From assembly GCA_033032175.1 (NCBI GenBank), contig JAVKPJ010000047.1, positions 1 to 64,000 of the forward strand: a stretch of 64,000 nucleotides of DNA. The letters run 5' to 3'. Position numbers and translations under genes: made by a program. This document shows, one piece after another, positions 32,024 through 43,475 of the stretch. The stretch comes from Saturnia japonica (lineage: Eukaryota > Arthropoda > Insecta > Lepidoptera > Saturniidae). How positions within the stretch are numbered: position 1 is the first letter of the stretch; every line of letters starts with the position of its first letter. The notes below the pieces were generated by a model. It saw nothing but the letters and a program-made list of their open reading frames with translations. It was not told where the DNA came from and ran no database searches.

Positions 32024-32389
32024 CTTCGTTACTTACTTTCCGTCTAGTTCGCAGTGCGCCAGCCGGGATCGGTATGAAGGCAACCAATCCCGCCAGCCGC
32101 TCTCCGGAACTGGGCCCTTGGGACTCAACTTGAGCCCTCATCGGCCCCAACCCGGTACTGAGTGAGCTGCTCACACGCCACACCCAGGAGTGTTTATCGG
32201 CTCTCCAGCCTAGATCCGTAGTGTTCAGCGAGACAGGGTCACCTCGAGAAGGATGTGGTTTTCACCACGCACTACGGTCTTGAGGTGGCAGGCTAAGGCT
32301 CTCTCCGAAAGGAAAGAGCTGTATTGCGCCTGTGGGTCCACCCCCTGCAGATCAGAGATACAAGTACCCCATCACGCCTGCTCGACCCC
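32024..32389 (-). other. S9 5' UTR (class B)
   Basis: Nearly identical to the S2 leader. The proximal half has the structured leader (imperfect GGGATCGGT/ACCAATCCC hairpin). The distal half is class B specific. No HDV-like fold could be assembled. Confidence 0.65.
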
Positions 32390-32688
32390 AACCTTTTTTT
32401 TTTTTTTTTTAACGTGGAGAAACCCATCATGGGTACACACCCGCCCGGGGGGACGAGTGGTTATGTGAGACTCCTACTCACTAAAACTCCACGGTGTACC
32501 ATCCGCCGCCATACTGGGGCGACGCGGGCACTGCGCTGGCATTCTGCCGCGCCGCCCCGGCGGCCGGCCCGGCTAAACCGGGCCCCGGCCTAAATAGGAG
32601 ACGGCTCAGTACACCCTAGCCGTCTCCTCCGTCCGCCGAGCCTGTGCAATGAGAAGACGGGCCCCCCGACCCGTCTCCTCTGGCTCGG

Positions 32689-35600
32689 CTAGGGTGGCGG
32701 GAGTTGGCGAATGAACCGCCTCCTCCTGCCACCCGTTCTTCTTTGTCGGAGAGGGCCGCTCAGGGGATCCCCCTCGCGTGCCCTCTCCGCAGCCTCCTTC
32801 TGCGAGATGACTTCCTCGCAGAAGGAGGCCATCTCCTTCCATGCATTCTCGCTGCCGAGCATGGCTCTCACCACACTCGGCAGCGAGAGGTCTCCTCCAA
32901 CAGCTACGGCCAGAGTGCGGCGCTGCTCCACCCACGCAGCACACTCGGAGAGAGTGTGCTGCGCCGTGTCTTCTGCAGCCCCGCACTCGTGGCACGTAGT
33001 GTTCGGTTCCCTCCTGGCAATCTTGTGCAGGTACCATCCGAAACAACCATGTCCGGATAGCACCTGCACAAGTCTAAAGCTCAGGGAGCCATGCTCCCTG
33101 GCACACCAATCCCGGAGGACCGGGCGGACGGCGTCTATGGTATAACGCCCATAGCGGGCGTCCGCCAGGTCCTCCTCCCACCTCCTGAAAACATTTTCTC
33201 GGGCCTCTCGCCTGACCCTATCAATCTCCGTGGGAGCTGGAGGCTCCCCTAACCCTCTCCTCGCCGCCGTGAATTTGTACACGGCGGCGAGCACCTCCGC
33301 CTCCAGCTCCCACGGCGGGGAGCCGGCAAGAACCAAGGCCGCCCCCGCGGACACCGATCGGTACCCGCGAATTACCCTCAGCGCCACGACACGCTGCGTA
33401 GCACGCAGTATGCGTCTGTTCGTAGCGCTGAGAGCATCCGACCAGATCGGTGCCCCGTAGACGGCCATGCTCCGCACGACCCCTGCGAACAAACGGCGAC
33501 AGCTCGCGCCCGGCCCCCCCGAATTCGGAAGAAGCCGACCGAGAGCTGCCGCCGCTCCCACTATCCGCGGTTCGAGTCCCTTAAAGTGGGACTCGAACCG
33601 CCAACGTCCGTCCAGGATGAGGCCCAGATATTTCATCTGGGCCCCAACCCGGACCCTCACCCCCTCCACATTTATGTGGGCCCCAGGAGGCGGCCCACAC
33701 CGAGGCCCATGAAATAGTATGGCCTCGGTCTTATCCGCCGCCACCCTGAGGCCCAACGCCTTTATGCGCCCGACCACGAGGGCAGTGCCCTCTGTGGCCA
33801 GGCGCGCCACCTCTTCATAATTCCCCCCCTGGGCCACGACTAGGGTGTCGTCCGCGTAGCATAGCACTCGGACCCCCGAAGGGAGCGCTACGCGGAGCAC
33901 CCAGTCGTAGCCCAAGTTCCACAGGAGCGGCCCCAACACCGACCCCTGTGGAACACCACACCCGACGTGTCGCCGGACCACACTACCCCTCCCGTCTACG
34001 AAGGCGACCTCCCTGCCCTGGAGGTAGTCCCCCAACAGCTGCCGCAGGTACGAGGGCACTCCGAAAAACCGGAGCGCCTCCCGTATAACACCGTGCGGCA
34101 GACTGTTGAAGGCGTTGGCGATGTCGATCGACACCGCCAACAACCTACCTCCCCCCTCGGTCGCCTCCGCAGACCACTCCTTCAGGGTGGAGAGGGCGTC
34201 CAGCGTTGAACGCCCTCTCCGGAAACCGAACTGCCGGTCCGAAAGTACCGGCCCAACTTCCTCCATGTGCCGGACGACACGAGACGCCAGAATGCGCTCC
34301 AGCATCTTCCCCGTGTCGTCCAGCAGCACTAGGGGCCGGTACGAGGACGGGCAGTCCGGGGGGCGACCCTCCTTCCCCAGAAGGCAGAGTCGCCCCATCT
34401 TCCAGAGCTTCGGGAACCGTCCAACCGACAAACATCGGTTGAATAGCTCCCGAAGCTCTACCCCCATGTGGTTCAGCGCCACACCTAACACCTGGCCCGG
34501 AACCCCGTCCGGGCCTGGCGCCCTCCGCTTGTTGCGGAGGCGCTCCACCACCGACCCCATTTCCTCCTCAGTGACGGGGGGGGGTGGTAACAGCTCCTCC
34601 GCAACACTCCCATCTAACATGGGGGGCGGGAGGAGCTCCGGAGGGTCGGGCAGCAATGTGGCCACGACCCTCGCCAAGACCTCTGAGTCCAGGGACTCCG
34701 TTAAAGGGGGCGCCTGCCCCCGGAACTTCTTCCGGGCTACCCGGTATGGGCGCCCCCACGGGTCCCTGTCCAGGGTCCTCAGGAGCTCCTCCCACTGCTC
34801 ATCCTTTGCCCGGCTGATGGCCACCTGCAGGGACTTCCTAGTTTCCCTGTAGTGGCCAAGCAGCCGGGCCTCCTCTCCCTCTACCCGAGTTTGCCGCCGG
34901 CGGCAGCGTTTGAAGCTGCCGCCGCGCCGCGGAGCAGGACACCCGGAGATCGGCAATCTCCGGGGTCCACCAATACACCGCCCGCCTGCCTTGCGGGCGG
35001 TTTTTGCTCCGCGGCATCGACGCGTCGCAGACCGCCGTAAGGGCCTTACGGAAACGGCCCGCGGACGCGTCGATATCCTCCTCACTAGGAGCTGGCGCAC
35101 GCCAGCTCTGCACGATGGCCGCCTCTTCGGCGAGCTGCCGGTCGAGGCGGCCCAGAACCCATCGGGGGAACTTTGCCCCCCCCCGAGCATGGTGCGCCAG
35201 CTCCTCTGAGGAGGTGGAGACCTCAAACCGGATATACCGGTGATCAGAGAAGGTCTCCACCTCCTCCAGCACCCTCCAATTCTGCACACGGCGTGCGACA
35301 GATGGCGTGGCGAAGGAGAGGTCCACCACGGACCCTCCATTATGTCGCACGCACGTGTGCACATTCCCTCGGTTGAGGAGGGACAGCCCAGCCTGGACTG
35401 CCCACTCCTCCACCACTGCCCCTCGGGGCTCCGTGGTCACCGCTCCCCATGCCCTCGACTTGGCGTTAAGGTCGCCAAGCAGGACAATGGGGAGCGGTGA
35501 CAGCCGCCTTACCACCGGCCCCAGGGAGTCCAGAAACTCCTCAAACTCCCTCAGGGGCCGGTTTGGGGAGAAATACGTCCCCACAACCCCGAATCCCCCC

Positions 35601-35839
35601 CAGGCGGCCGCCACGAACCCAGAACCCCTCTCCCTAACAGAGAGGGGTGTACCCGTACTGTAGATGGCTACAGAGCCGTCCAAGTCGCCTGCCCAGTACG
35701 GTTGAGCAGGGACACAGTACGGCTCCGCAGCCACCGCCACACTGATGTTCCACTCCGCCACTGATTGCACAAACAAGTCTTGTGCAGTGGCGGAGTGGTT
35801 CAAATTACCCTGGAGGTAATTGGTGCAGCTCCGGTCCAT
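32689..35839 (-). pseudogene. S10 ORF2: endonuclease-reverse transcriptase, one frameshift
   Basis: The start at 35839 (MDRSCTNYLQG) opens the endonuclease frame to 34838 with LQGNLNHSATAQDLF, AEPY, GDLNAKSRAWG and SDHRYIRFE. The second frame, 32689 to about 34910, carries RT (AGPDGVPGQVL, FGFRRGRSTLDAL, SIDIANAFNSLP, GVPQGSVLGPLLWN, CYADDTLVV) and the CHEC...H...C knuckle. S10 has an extra base near 34910 where S2 reads GTTGGAGC. Catalytic residues of both domains are present, so apart from this indel the enzyme looks functional. The ATG overlaps the ORF1 stop as TAATG. Confidence 0.87.
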
Positions 35840-35863
35840 TAGCGGGCTGATCCAATCACCTCC
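35812..35863 (-). promoter_or_regulatory. Hairpin around stop-start TAATG (S10)
   Basis: Arms 35812-35829 and 35846-35863 pair at 16 of 18 positions counting one wobble, enclosing TAATG at 35837-35841. Several pairs differ from S1 and S2 on both arms. Confidence 0.7.
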
Positions 35864-37750
35864 GACCTGGGTCTGCTAGCCCCAGCACCAAAAGGCCTCA
35901 CCTTGCTTGTAGGGGGCCTGCAGCTCGCCCCTCCCATGTAGTGGTCCGCTGGTTTACCAGCGGCGGCACACACATCACAATGCATCTTGGATGATGCACA
36001 TTCTGCCGCCGCGTGGCCAGACCCCCCACACCTGTAGCATAGGGCGCTCCTGTCGGCCATCGCCTCACATAGAGGGCGAGTGTGGCCCAAGCCCATGCAC
36101 CTGAAGCACCGCAGGGGCTTCTCCGGCAATGGGCATATTCGGGCCACACTCCAGCCGACCAGGAGACGCCCTGCATCGGCCAATTTTTTTGCCTCCGCTG
36201 CTGGGAGCGACACAAACGCCGCCCCCCCCTCCCCAGTTTTGCCGGATGGAGCCGACCCTAATCATGGCCGGCTCACATCCGGTCGCACCGACTATGGCCG
36301 CCCTCAACTCGCCTTCGTCGACCGAGTCGTCGATTCCAACGACCCGAAGCTCCGCCCGCTTTATTGGCCTGGTAACTACAGCTACGCCGGCCAATGCAGC
36401 CCGCAGCTGTGTCACCAGGCCATCCGCCTTCATATCACCATCGGGGCCATTTACTTCAATAATTTTAGCCCCCGTGGCCGTCGTGCGGAGCTTCGGGTCG
36501 CTAATCCCAAGCTCCGCCAGCTTCACATTCTCCCGCGCCTTCAGGACCGCCGCCGCATAAGTAACCCCCCGAGCCACAGCCTCAGGCTGCAGCGTGATGA
36601 GTACCGCTGCTGTACGCGGAACCTTCGGCTGGACCTTCTTGGCGGTCCCTTTAGGCGCAGGAGCAGCCACAGTTGCTGTCGGAACCCTGGGTTTCTTAGC
36701 CCGACGCACCACAGTGGTCCACGCCTCCTCCCCAACCTGAGATGGGGCCCGGGAAGCAGCCTGGGAGACAGAAGCCCCCGGGAGAACGGCCCACTCCAAA
36801 CTAACTGGAGCAGTGGGTGCTGAGGGCTCAGCTGCTCCCTCAGACCTGGCCCGTGAAACAGACCGGGACTTTTTTGTTCCCCCCGATTTAGCACTAGGGC
36901 CAGCATGGCTGGCCGGCCCAGGTCCCGCAGCAGGCCTCGGCCTTTTCTCCGGCCCAGGTCTTTTGTCCCCCGCTAGCGGTGGGCGAATAACTTTCTTGGG
37001 CAAGAGCCGCCCATCGGCCTCCAGACTGTCGAAGCGCGCGTCAATCACCGCTCCGACAGTGGTACGGATGGACAGCTCAAGCTTGCCCATCGCTCCCTCT
37101 AGGACCTTCTCCCATCCCGGGGGAGGTGCCTCCACTTGGACCGTCTTAGGAGGTGGCGGCGGAGGGGGAGGAGGCATTACCTTCCTCGCATTCGCCTCTC
37201 TTCTCCACGCAAGGACCTCTTCCTTGAGGTCCTTCACCTGCTGCCGGAGCAGCCTTGCGTCTCGGGCCAATCGGGCCGTCTCCTCATTAGTAGTGCGCGT
37301 AATTAGCACATCTACCACCTCTCTTAAGGATTTGGCCGCATCCTTCAGGGACTTTATACACGTCCCCTTCAAGTTGCCCGAAATCCGGCAAACTTTCAGG
37401 ATGGCGTCTATTCCCTCCTCAGTTCGGGCTCTCAGAGCCCCCTCATCCATCGCATCCACACTGGGTGACTCTTCCGCGTCACTTTCGCCGCCAACGGATA
37501 CCACCTCATCATCGTCAGCAGCCCTAGTACCGCTCGCATCCTTCAAAAAAGAGGATATCGCCCCCTTATTGGCCCAGATTGAGCGTTCTACGCTTTTAGA
37601 ACGCCCCTGACCCCGAACCGCTCCTCTTCTCGCAGTTCCCCGCTTTGGGGCTTGTACCCCATCTGTCTCAGCTTCCGAAGCCGTAGTCCGGGACCCGAAC
37701 GGCCGTTTCCCCAACCTCCCAGACACCTCAGAATCACTCCCGGACGCCAT
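35839..37750 (-). pseudogene. S10 ORF1: Gag-like protein, one frameshift
   Basis: The start is placed at ATG 37750 (MASGSDSEVSGRLGKRP). The upstream in-frame TTG at 37789 is unlikely. The frame to about 36215 includes a basic GTARRGAVRG segment, an acidic stretch, a coiled coil (LLRQQVKDLKEEVLAWRREA), a run of prolines, and the RRM-like domain (RVVGIDDSVDEGELR). A run of eight C near 36225 shifts phase. The last 124 residues (35839-36213) supply knuckles CFRCMGLGHTRPLC, CYRCGGSGHAAAEC and CDVCAAAGKPADHYMGGASC. It ends in TAA overlapping the ORF2 start. Confidence 0.85.
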
Positions 37751-38147
37751 GGGGAAGCTTTTCGCAACCACGGACGAAAACGTCGTCAAGCTAGGACGGT
37801 TTTTTTACCTCCTGCCCATTCCCGGGCGGAAGTTCTGCCAGTTTTTAAGTGCCCCTAGCTAGAAGGAGTTAACCTCCACCTTAGCACGGCAAAATAATCC
37901 AAATCAACAAAAACCAGAACACAGGGCAAATCAGAATCCAAAATAAACGAAGTGCCGAAAGCCAAAAATGAAAAATCAATAACAGAGTCCGAGTGGATAG
38001 CCAAGTCGAAAACGTAACAGGGAATCCACTGAAGCACAACAAGACACACTAAAAACCAAACACGCGCAGAAGATAGTGTGTAAGCCGGCCGAGATATCGA
38101 GTTCCATAGATCCACCGACACACCCGAACCTACGAAAAACATACCTC
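37751..38147 (-). other. S10 5' UTR (class A)
   Basis: 397-bp non-coding leader matching S1. Sense 5' end GAGGTATG, fixed exactly by the flanking duplication. No HDV-like fold and no hairpins in common with class B or C leaders. Confidence 0.65.
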
Positions 38148-38159
38148 GCTCGACCCCAA

Positions 38160-38161
<2 letters not shown>
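38148..38161. repeat. Target-site duplication of S10 (right copy)
   Basis: GCTCGACCCCAACC, identical to 32380-32393. Confidence 0.95.
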
Positions 38162-38222
<61 letters not shown>

Positions 38223-40574
38223 GTGGAGAAACCCATCATGGGTACACACCCGCCCGGGGGGAACGAGTGGTTATGTGAGACTCCTACTCACTAAAACTCC
38301 ACGGTGTACCATCACAACACCTACATTACAACACCAACTGTCTCCCAGACGGCTGAACCAGTGCAATGGGAAGACGGGCCCCCCGACCCATCTCCCCTTG
38401 GTCCAGCAAGGGCAGAGGAAAGCGGCGGTTAAGCACCTCCACCTACTGCCCATCGTCTACGCTAAGCACCTACGGAATAAGATGTAGGTGCTGGTGCTGC
38501 CCCTCTTTTTGCCTTGGTTGGCGGTCTGCAACTGACGCCCCCCATAAAATGACCAGCTGGCCTTCCAGCATCGGCACACAAGGCGCAGCGAAGCTTTTCA
38601 GCTCCACACTCCAGCGCCTTGTGTCCTAGCTGCCCACATCTAAAGCATAGAGCCCCCCTGTCGGTTGTTGACGGGCACTGCGGCCGAGTGTGGCCCAAAC
38701 CCATGCACTTAAAACAGCGCAAGGGTCTACGTTCCAGAAGGTGGACTCGGGCCGCACTCCAACCGACAAGGAGGCGTCCAGCCTCAACCAAGGTTCTGGC
38801 TGCATCAACTGGTACAGCCAAATGAATTGCACCCATACCGCAATTATTATTTCGGCGAATTTCGCCTGCCCTTATGAGGGTCGACTCGCATCCCCCTATA
38901 GCCGCCGTAGCTGCGACTACCTCCTCCCTGGATACAGAGTCATCCAGGCCAACGATGCGAACATTTACTCTCTTAACGGGCCTATCAATTAAGGCAACGT
39001 CCGCCAACGCTGACTGGAGACTCTGTGCCAGTTTGTCGGCTTGCTCCGCCCCTTGGCTTCCAGGAATTTCTATAATTCTAGATCCCGTTTTGGTCTCTCG
39101 AAACAGGAAGTCTTCAATTCCTAGAGCCGTCAGGTTGACGGCTGACCTCGCCCTAAGGAGGGCGTCCTTGTAGCTCACTCCCCGAGCCAAAGCCTCAGGC
39201 TGGAGCGTAAAAACCACTGCAGCCGAGCGTGGACTCGGGGGGAGCTTCACCTTATTCATCGTCGGGCGGGAGGGAGCAACTTTCGCAGCCGCCGCCACCG
39301 CCAACTTCTTTTTCTTCCTTTTCCTGCGCCGGATCACTTTCGTCCAAGACGCTTCAATATCTGGAGCCGTAGCCGGAGTCGGGTCAGGTATCAATTCGCA
39401 GACCATGCCAGGGACAGACTCCTGTGATTGTGTTGCCGCTATAGTAGCAGCACGAGGTGCTGTCGTGGACTTATTTTCAGCCGGCTTCTTCTTGGCCCTG
39501 GAAGTCTTCTTTGGGCCTCCTATAGGTCCAGTTTCCTCCGTCCTTCTATCCGCAGCCAAGGGCGGACGAACTACCCCTGCAGGGGAAGACGGTCATCCAG
39601 TCGAGCCGTAATCATTTCCCCGAAAGACAACCGGAGAGCACGCTCCATGTCGTCCATTCGGACCGTCATTGCCTCTAGCAAAACTTGCGGAAGGACTTCC
39701 GGCTCTCGGTGAGGGCCCTCTGGCTGTGCCTGCGACACTGGCACTGGTGGAACAGTCTTCACCTGGCCACGGAGAGTGGCGAGTTCCACCCTTAACTCAG
39801 TTGTCTCTTCGCGGAGCTTTCGTACCTCGCGACGGAGGATGAGTGTTTCTTCCTCAACCGTGCGAGTTAGCGCCGTGGCTGTGACCTCATGTAGGGTCCT
39901 AGCAGCCTCCTTTAGAGTTTTGATACAAGTACCCTTGAGGTTGCCAGATATCCTGGCAATCTCAAGGATAGCTTTAACCCTGCTCGTAGCCAGAGCCCTC
40001 AGTCGCTCCGGGTCGAGGGTCTCTATATCCAGAGGTGGCTCCTCGTCCTTCCCCGCTGTATCATTACCACCCTGAACCTGTCCGGCGGGATTGGGCAAAC
40101 CTGACACATCCGCTCCTACAGGGGCACTCTTTGACCTCGTAGAATTGCCCCGGCCGCGTGCCTTACCCCTTCGGGCCGTTGGAATCTTGCAGGGAGAAGC
40201 TTCCACTCCATCCCCACAAACACTATCGACGAAGTGTGACCGCTTCCTACAGTCACTTGGCAAAGTCATACAGCTACTGGAGGTGCCAGACCAGTGCTGG
40301 ATCGTAAATTGTTCCAAAGAAGGATCCCGCTCCAGGACCACAGAGGGTCTACCAGATAATCGGTTATCCCTAGCCAAAGTCGCAGGTTTAGCAGATTCAG
40401 TCGTCAGATTGCAAGCCTTTGTTGTCGTGGGTTTTTTCGAATCTAGCAAAACTTTGCCCCCCCCAGAAGACGCGGGGCAGCCCGAGCTACGCTCGGGGAG
40501 GGATTCTCCAGCGGAGCTGGTACCCTCCTGGGGTAATTTCTTTTTAGATTTTGCCTTATTCATTCTGTTAATCT
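38162..40574 (-). mobile_element. S11: ORF1-only SART element, truncated just 5' of ORF1
   Basis: Poly(A) of 58 nt, a 3' UTR with a deletion of about 110 bp relative to S13 (near 38313), and ORF1. It stops about 10 nt upstream of the ORF1 ATG, at CTGTTAATCT on this strand, where S15 continues into a full 5' UTR. Confidence 0.85.
38462..40563 (-). pseudogene. S11 ORF1: Gag-like protein, one frameshift
   Basis: The amino frame (39571-40563) begins MNKAKSKKKLPQEGTSS, passes the 8-G tract in phase, and has a basic RRGKARGRG segment and a coiled coil (LILRREVRKLREETTELRVEL). The carboxy frame (38462-39559) has lysine-rich RRKRKKKK, the RRM-like domain (RIVGLDDSVSREEVV) and three knuckles (CFKCMGLGHTRPQC, CFRCGQLGHKALEC, CALCADAGRPAGHFMGGVSC). 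They are separated by one missing C near 39580; S15 has five C there and stays in phase, while S13 has six. Homopolymer length alone decides whether the ORF is whole. Confidence 0.83.
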
Positions 40575-40576
40575 AA

Positions 40577-40635
<59 letters not shown>

Positions 40636-40957
40636 ACGTGGAGAAACCCGTCATGGGTACACACCCGCCCGGGGGGACGAGTGGTTATGTGAGACTCCTA
40701 CTCACTAAAACTCCACGGTGTACCAGCAGCCGCCATAGCGGGACGCCGCGGGCAATGCGGTTGCAATCTGCCGCGTCGCCCCGGTGGCTGGCCCCAGTCG
40801 GGCCACGGCGCTAAAGAGAGACAGTCTGGTACAACCCCAACTGTCTCCCAGACGGCTGAACCAGTGCAATGGGAAGACGGGCCCCCCGACCCATCTCCCC
40901 TTAGTTCAGCAAGGGCAGAGAAAGGAGGCGAAAAGCGCCCCCCTTTCTACCCAACGT

Positions 40958-43104
40958 CTACGCAACCCCTACGGTGCTCCCAGCGTTCGTGGGTGGTGCT
41001 TTCTCCTTTATGGGCGGCCTGCACTTGGCGCCGCCCATATAGTGATCCGCCGGCCTCTTGGCGTCGGCACACAAGGCACAGTGCAGCTGTTTAGCTGAAC
41101 ACTGCTGTGCCTTGTGGCCAGGACCCCCGCACCGGAAACACAATGTTTCCCGGTCAACAGCCGACGTACAAGTAGGCCGGGTATGGCCCACATCAAGGCA
41201 CCTAAAACACCTAAGCGGTCCTTCCTCCAATAGGCGAACGCGAGCAGAGCTCCAGCCCACGAGAAAGCGCCCGGTTTCCATCAGCACTTTGGCAGCGGTG
41301 ACTGGAAGTGACAAGTGGATCGCTCCACTGCCCCTCCCATAGGGGCGTATTTCGCCTGCCCTAATAAGGGCTGGCTGACAGCCACCTTTCGCCGCCGCCA
41401 CTGCGATCACTGCTTCCCTCGTTACCGTTTCGTCGAGTCCTATGACCCGGACATTAGCCCTTTTTATCGGTATGGCCACAGTGGCCACGTCTGCCATCAC
41501 CTCCTGGAGCTTTTGCGCCAATCCATCAGCCTGCTCCGCACCACGGGCGCCAGGGATCTGTATGATCCTAGATCCCGTGGCCGCGGGGCGAAGCGACAGT
41601 CTCGCAATACCTAAATCGGCTATCACGTCTGGGTTCACCCCCATGAAGGCCGCTTTGTAGGACACTCCCCTCTCCACCGCCTCAGGCCGCAGAGTGACGA
41701 TTACCGCAGCCGATCGCGGCGTTGAGGGAAGCTTCCTCTTGGTTTTAGTCTTGGGCACCCTCATCCCGCGAGGAGCCGGAGTTTTTGCCGTAACAGCCGA
41801 CGGTTCCGTGACACGCGCTTTTTTAGCTTTGCGCTTGCGGTGACGGGAGACAGTTGTCCATCCTTCTTCGCCCGGAACAGGATTGGAGTTTGGAGTCAGA
41901 ACCGGAGCAGTAACAGAGCTAGAGTCCAGATGTGGGATCAGCTCCATTTCCAGCGCCTCTGAAGACTTGTGTCGCGCGGTCTTGGGCTTTGCAACCCTAG
42001 AAGCTGCAGAACCCAACGCCTCCTTTTTGTTTGCCGCCAATGGTGGTCTTATCACCCTAGCGGGGAGAAGACGGTCGTCCAAGCCCTCTATGCGGGCGTT
42101 AATAAACTCCCCCATAGACAGCCGGAGCGACCGCTCCATCCCCGCCAAGTTCTTCTCCAGGAAATTGACCAGAGCTTTCGGCAGAGCGTCAGACTCCTGG
42201 CAGGAAGACACCGGCTCCAATTCCGGCTGTAGCGTTGATTGCACCTCTGTTATTGGCGACGGAGGTAGCGCCGTCGTTGAACTTCGCAGGGCGACAAGTT
42301 CCGCTCTGAGATCGTCGACCTCTTGGCGTAGCCTGCGTGTCTCCCTGCGAAGGAGGAGCGTCTCGCTCGCCACAGTGCGCGCCAGGGCAGTTGACGTAAC
42401 CTCCTGCAAGGCCCAGGCCGCCTCCTTCAGAGACTTGATGTACGTACCCTTGAGGTTGCCAGATTTCTTGGCAACCTCAAGAATCGCGTCCACCTTCTCC
42501 TTGGCAAGCGTCCTGAGACTTTCAGGGTCGAGCAACTCAATGCCCTCGAGCACCTCCACATTCGCAGTACCACAGGTGTCATCCGCAACGCCACCATCCC
42601 TATCAGATGCTTTCCCAGCAAGGGAACAGTCCTGCGGCGCCTCGCCCGTAAAAAGCGCGTGCGTTCGCGTTCCGGAGGAGCCCAGTTCACGGGCTTTACC
42701 CCTTCGCGCTGTCGTAAATTTACTGGGAGGGAAGTCCTCCTCGTCAATACCAGACTTGACTTTGACTAAAGACCTCTTCCTTTCAGCAGCCGACACTGGC
42801 CCTAAGCTTTCAGAGCTATCCTTCCAGTGCCTGACGGAGAAGCAGTCCAACAATGGGTCCCGCTCAATCCTCACAACCGGTGAAACAATGTCAGTTTGGT
42901 GTGAAGCCTTGGTCGTCATTATTTTAGCAGAGTCGGTTGTCCTTATACATGCATTAGTCGTCGTTTCAATCCGTGAATTTCGCAAAATTTTGCCCCCCCA
43001 GAGAACGTGGGGCAGCCCGAGCTAGGCTCGGAGAGGGATTCTCCAGCTCCTGAGGAGCTGGTACCCTCCTGGGGTAATTTCTTTTTTAATTTTGCATCCA
43101 TCAT
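40958..43104 (-). CDS. S12 ORF1: Gag-like protein (best short-element copy)
   Basis: The main frame of about 675 residues is unbroken (40958-42985). It has a basic TARRGKAREL segment, a coiled coil (LLLRRETRRLRQEVDDLRAEL), lysine-rich RHRKRKAKKARV, an RRM-like domain (RVIGLDETVTREAVI), and knuckles CFRCLDVGHTRPTC, CFRCGGPGHKAQQC and CALCADAKRPADHYMGGAKC. The homologous start is ATG 43104 (MMDAKLKKKLPQEGT). Here the G tract is seven long instead of eight, which puts that start out of phase at about 42992; the near-duplicate S14 has eight and is in phase. No ORF2 lies between the stop and the 3' UTR. Confidence 0.85.
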
Positions 43105-43338
43105 TACTCCTTTTTCACGTCAAGTTTGCAGTACGCCTACCGGGACCGGTATTAAACAACCGATCCCGCCAGCCGCTACCCGGAACTGGGCCCTTGGGGC
43201 TCAAAACTGAGCCCTCATCGGCCCCAGCCCGGTACTGGGTGCGCTGCTCACACGCCACACCCAGGAGCTTTTAACGGCCCCCAGCCGGCGCTCCTCCACG
43301 GTCCCCTCTGATAAGCAGAGGGATACCAGGAAGAGCGC

Positions 43339-43415
43339 GTCAGATATTAGCCGCCAACCAAAGTGGTCGACGTTGCCCGGGGTGCACCACGAGGAGGTTT
43401 CTGACATCGCACCCC
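43339..43415 (-). ncRNA. HDV-like ribozyme (S12 5' end)
   Basis: P1 GGGGUGC/GCACCCC, P2 GUCAGA/UCUGAC, P3 ACC/GGU with loop UCCUCGU, then GGGCAACG, P4 GACCA/UGGUU with one wobble, and GGCUAAU. The cleavage position coincides with the element end fixed by the duplication. Confidence 0.85.
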
Positions 43416-43427
43416 CTGTTAATCTAA

Positions 43428-43429
<2 letters not shown>
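43416..43429. repeat. Target-site duplication of S12 (right copy)
   Basis: CTGTTAATCTAACC, identical to 40565-40578. Confidence 0.95.

Positions 43430-43475
<46 letters not shown>

Larger units (their letters stand above)
26264..32389 (-). mobile_element. S9: near-intact autonomous SART element
   Basis: Poly(A) 26264-26286, 3' UTR, unbroken ORF2, nearly unbroken ORF1, and a class B 5' UTR ending in sense GGGGTCGAGC at 32389. About 6.1 kb. It is the most intact reverse-transcriptase source in the window, and S10 later inserted at its 5' junction. Confidence 0.92.
32394..38147 (-). mobile_element. S10: full-length SART element (ORF1+ORF2)
   Basis: Poly(A) 32394-32410, 3' UTR, ORF2, ORF1 and a class A 5' UTR ending at 38147. 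It is flanked by an exact 14-bp duplication, GCTCGACCCCAACC, at 32380-32393 and 38148-38161. The right copy runs straight into the S11 poly(A), so S10 inserted at the S9/S11 junction. About 5.7 kb, with one frameshift in each ORF. Confidence 0.93.
40579..43415 (-). mobile_element. S12: complete ORF1-only SART element
   Basis: Poly(A) of 55 nt (40579-40633), 3' UTR, a nearly intact ORF1, a structured 5' UTR and a terminal ribozyme, with no ORF2. Flanked by an exact 14-bp duplication, CTGTTAATCTAACC, at 40565-40578 and 43416-43429. About 2.8 kb. Confidence 0.93.

Noticed and set aside
32280..32389. Possible HDV-like ribozyme in class B leaders (S2, S9)
   Set aside because: A GCAGGC/GCCUGC P2 and a P4 hairpin are present and a 5-bp P1 (GGGUC/GACCC) can be drawn, but no P3 directly follows P2 and the GGGCAAC segment is not conserved. 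Not enough to call.
32380..32393. Recurring 10-15 nt prefixes at element 5' ends, first read as template-switch leaders copied from another RNA
   Set aside because: Each prefix equals the sequence left of the same element's poly(A), so it is a target-site duplication.
38070..38147. Possible ribozyme in class A leaders (S1, S10)
   Set aside because: No P1 partner for GAGGUAU exists downstream, and the GUGUGU/ACACAC pairing of S10 is lost in S1.
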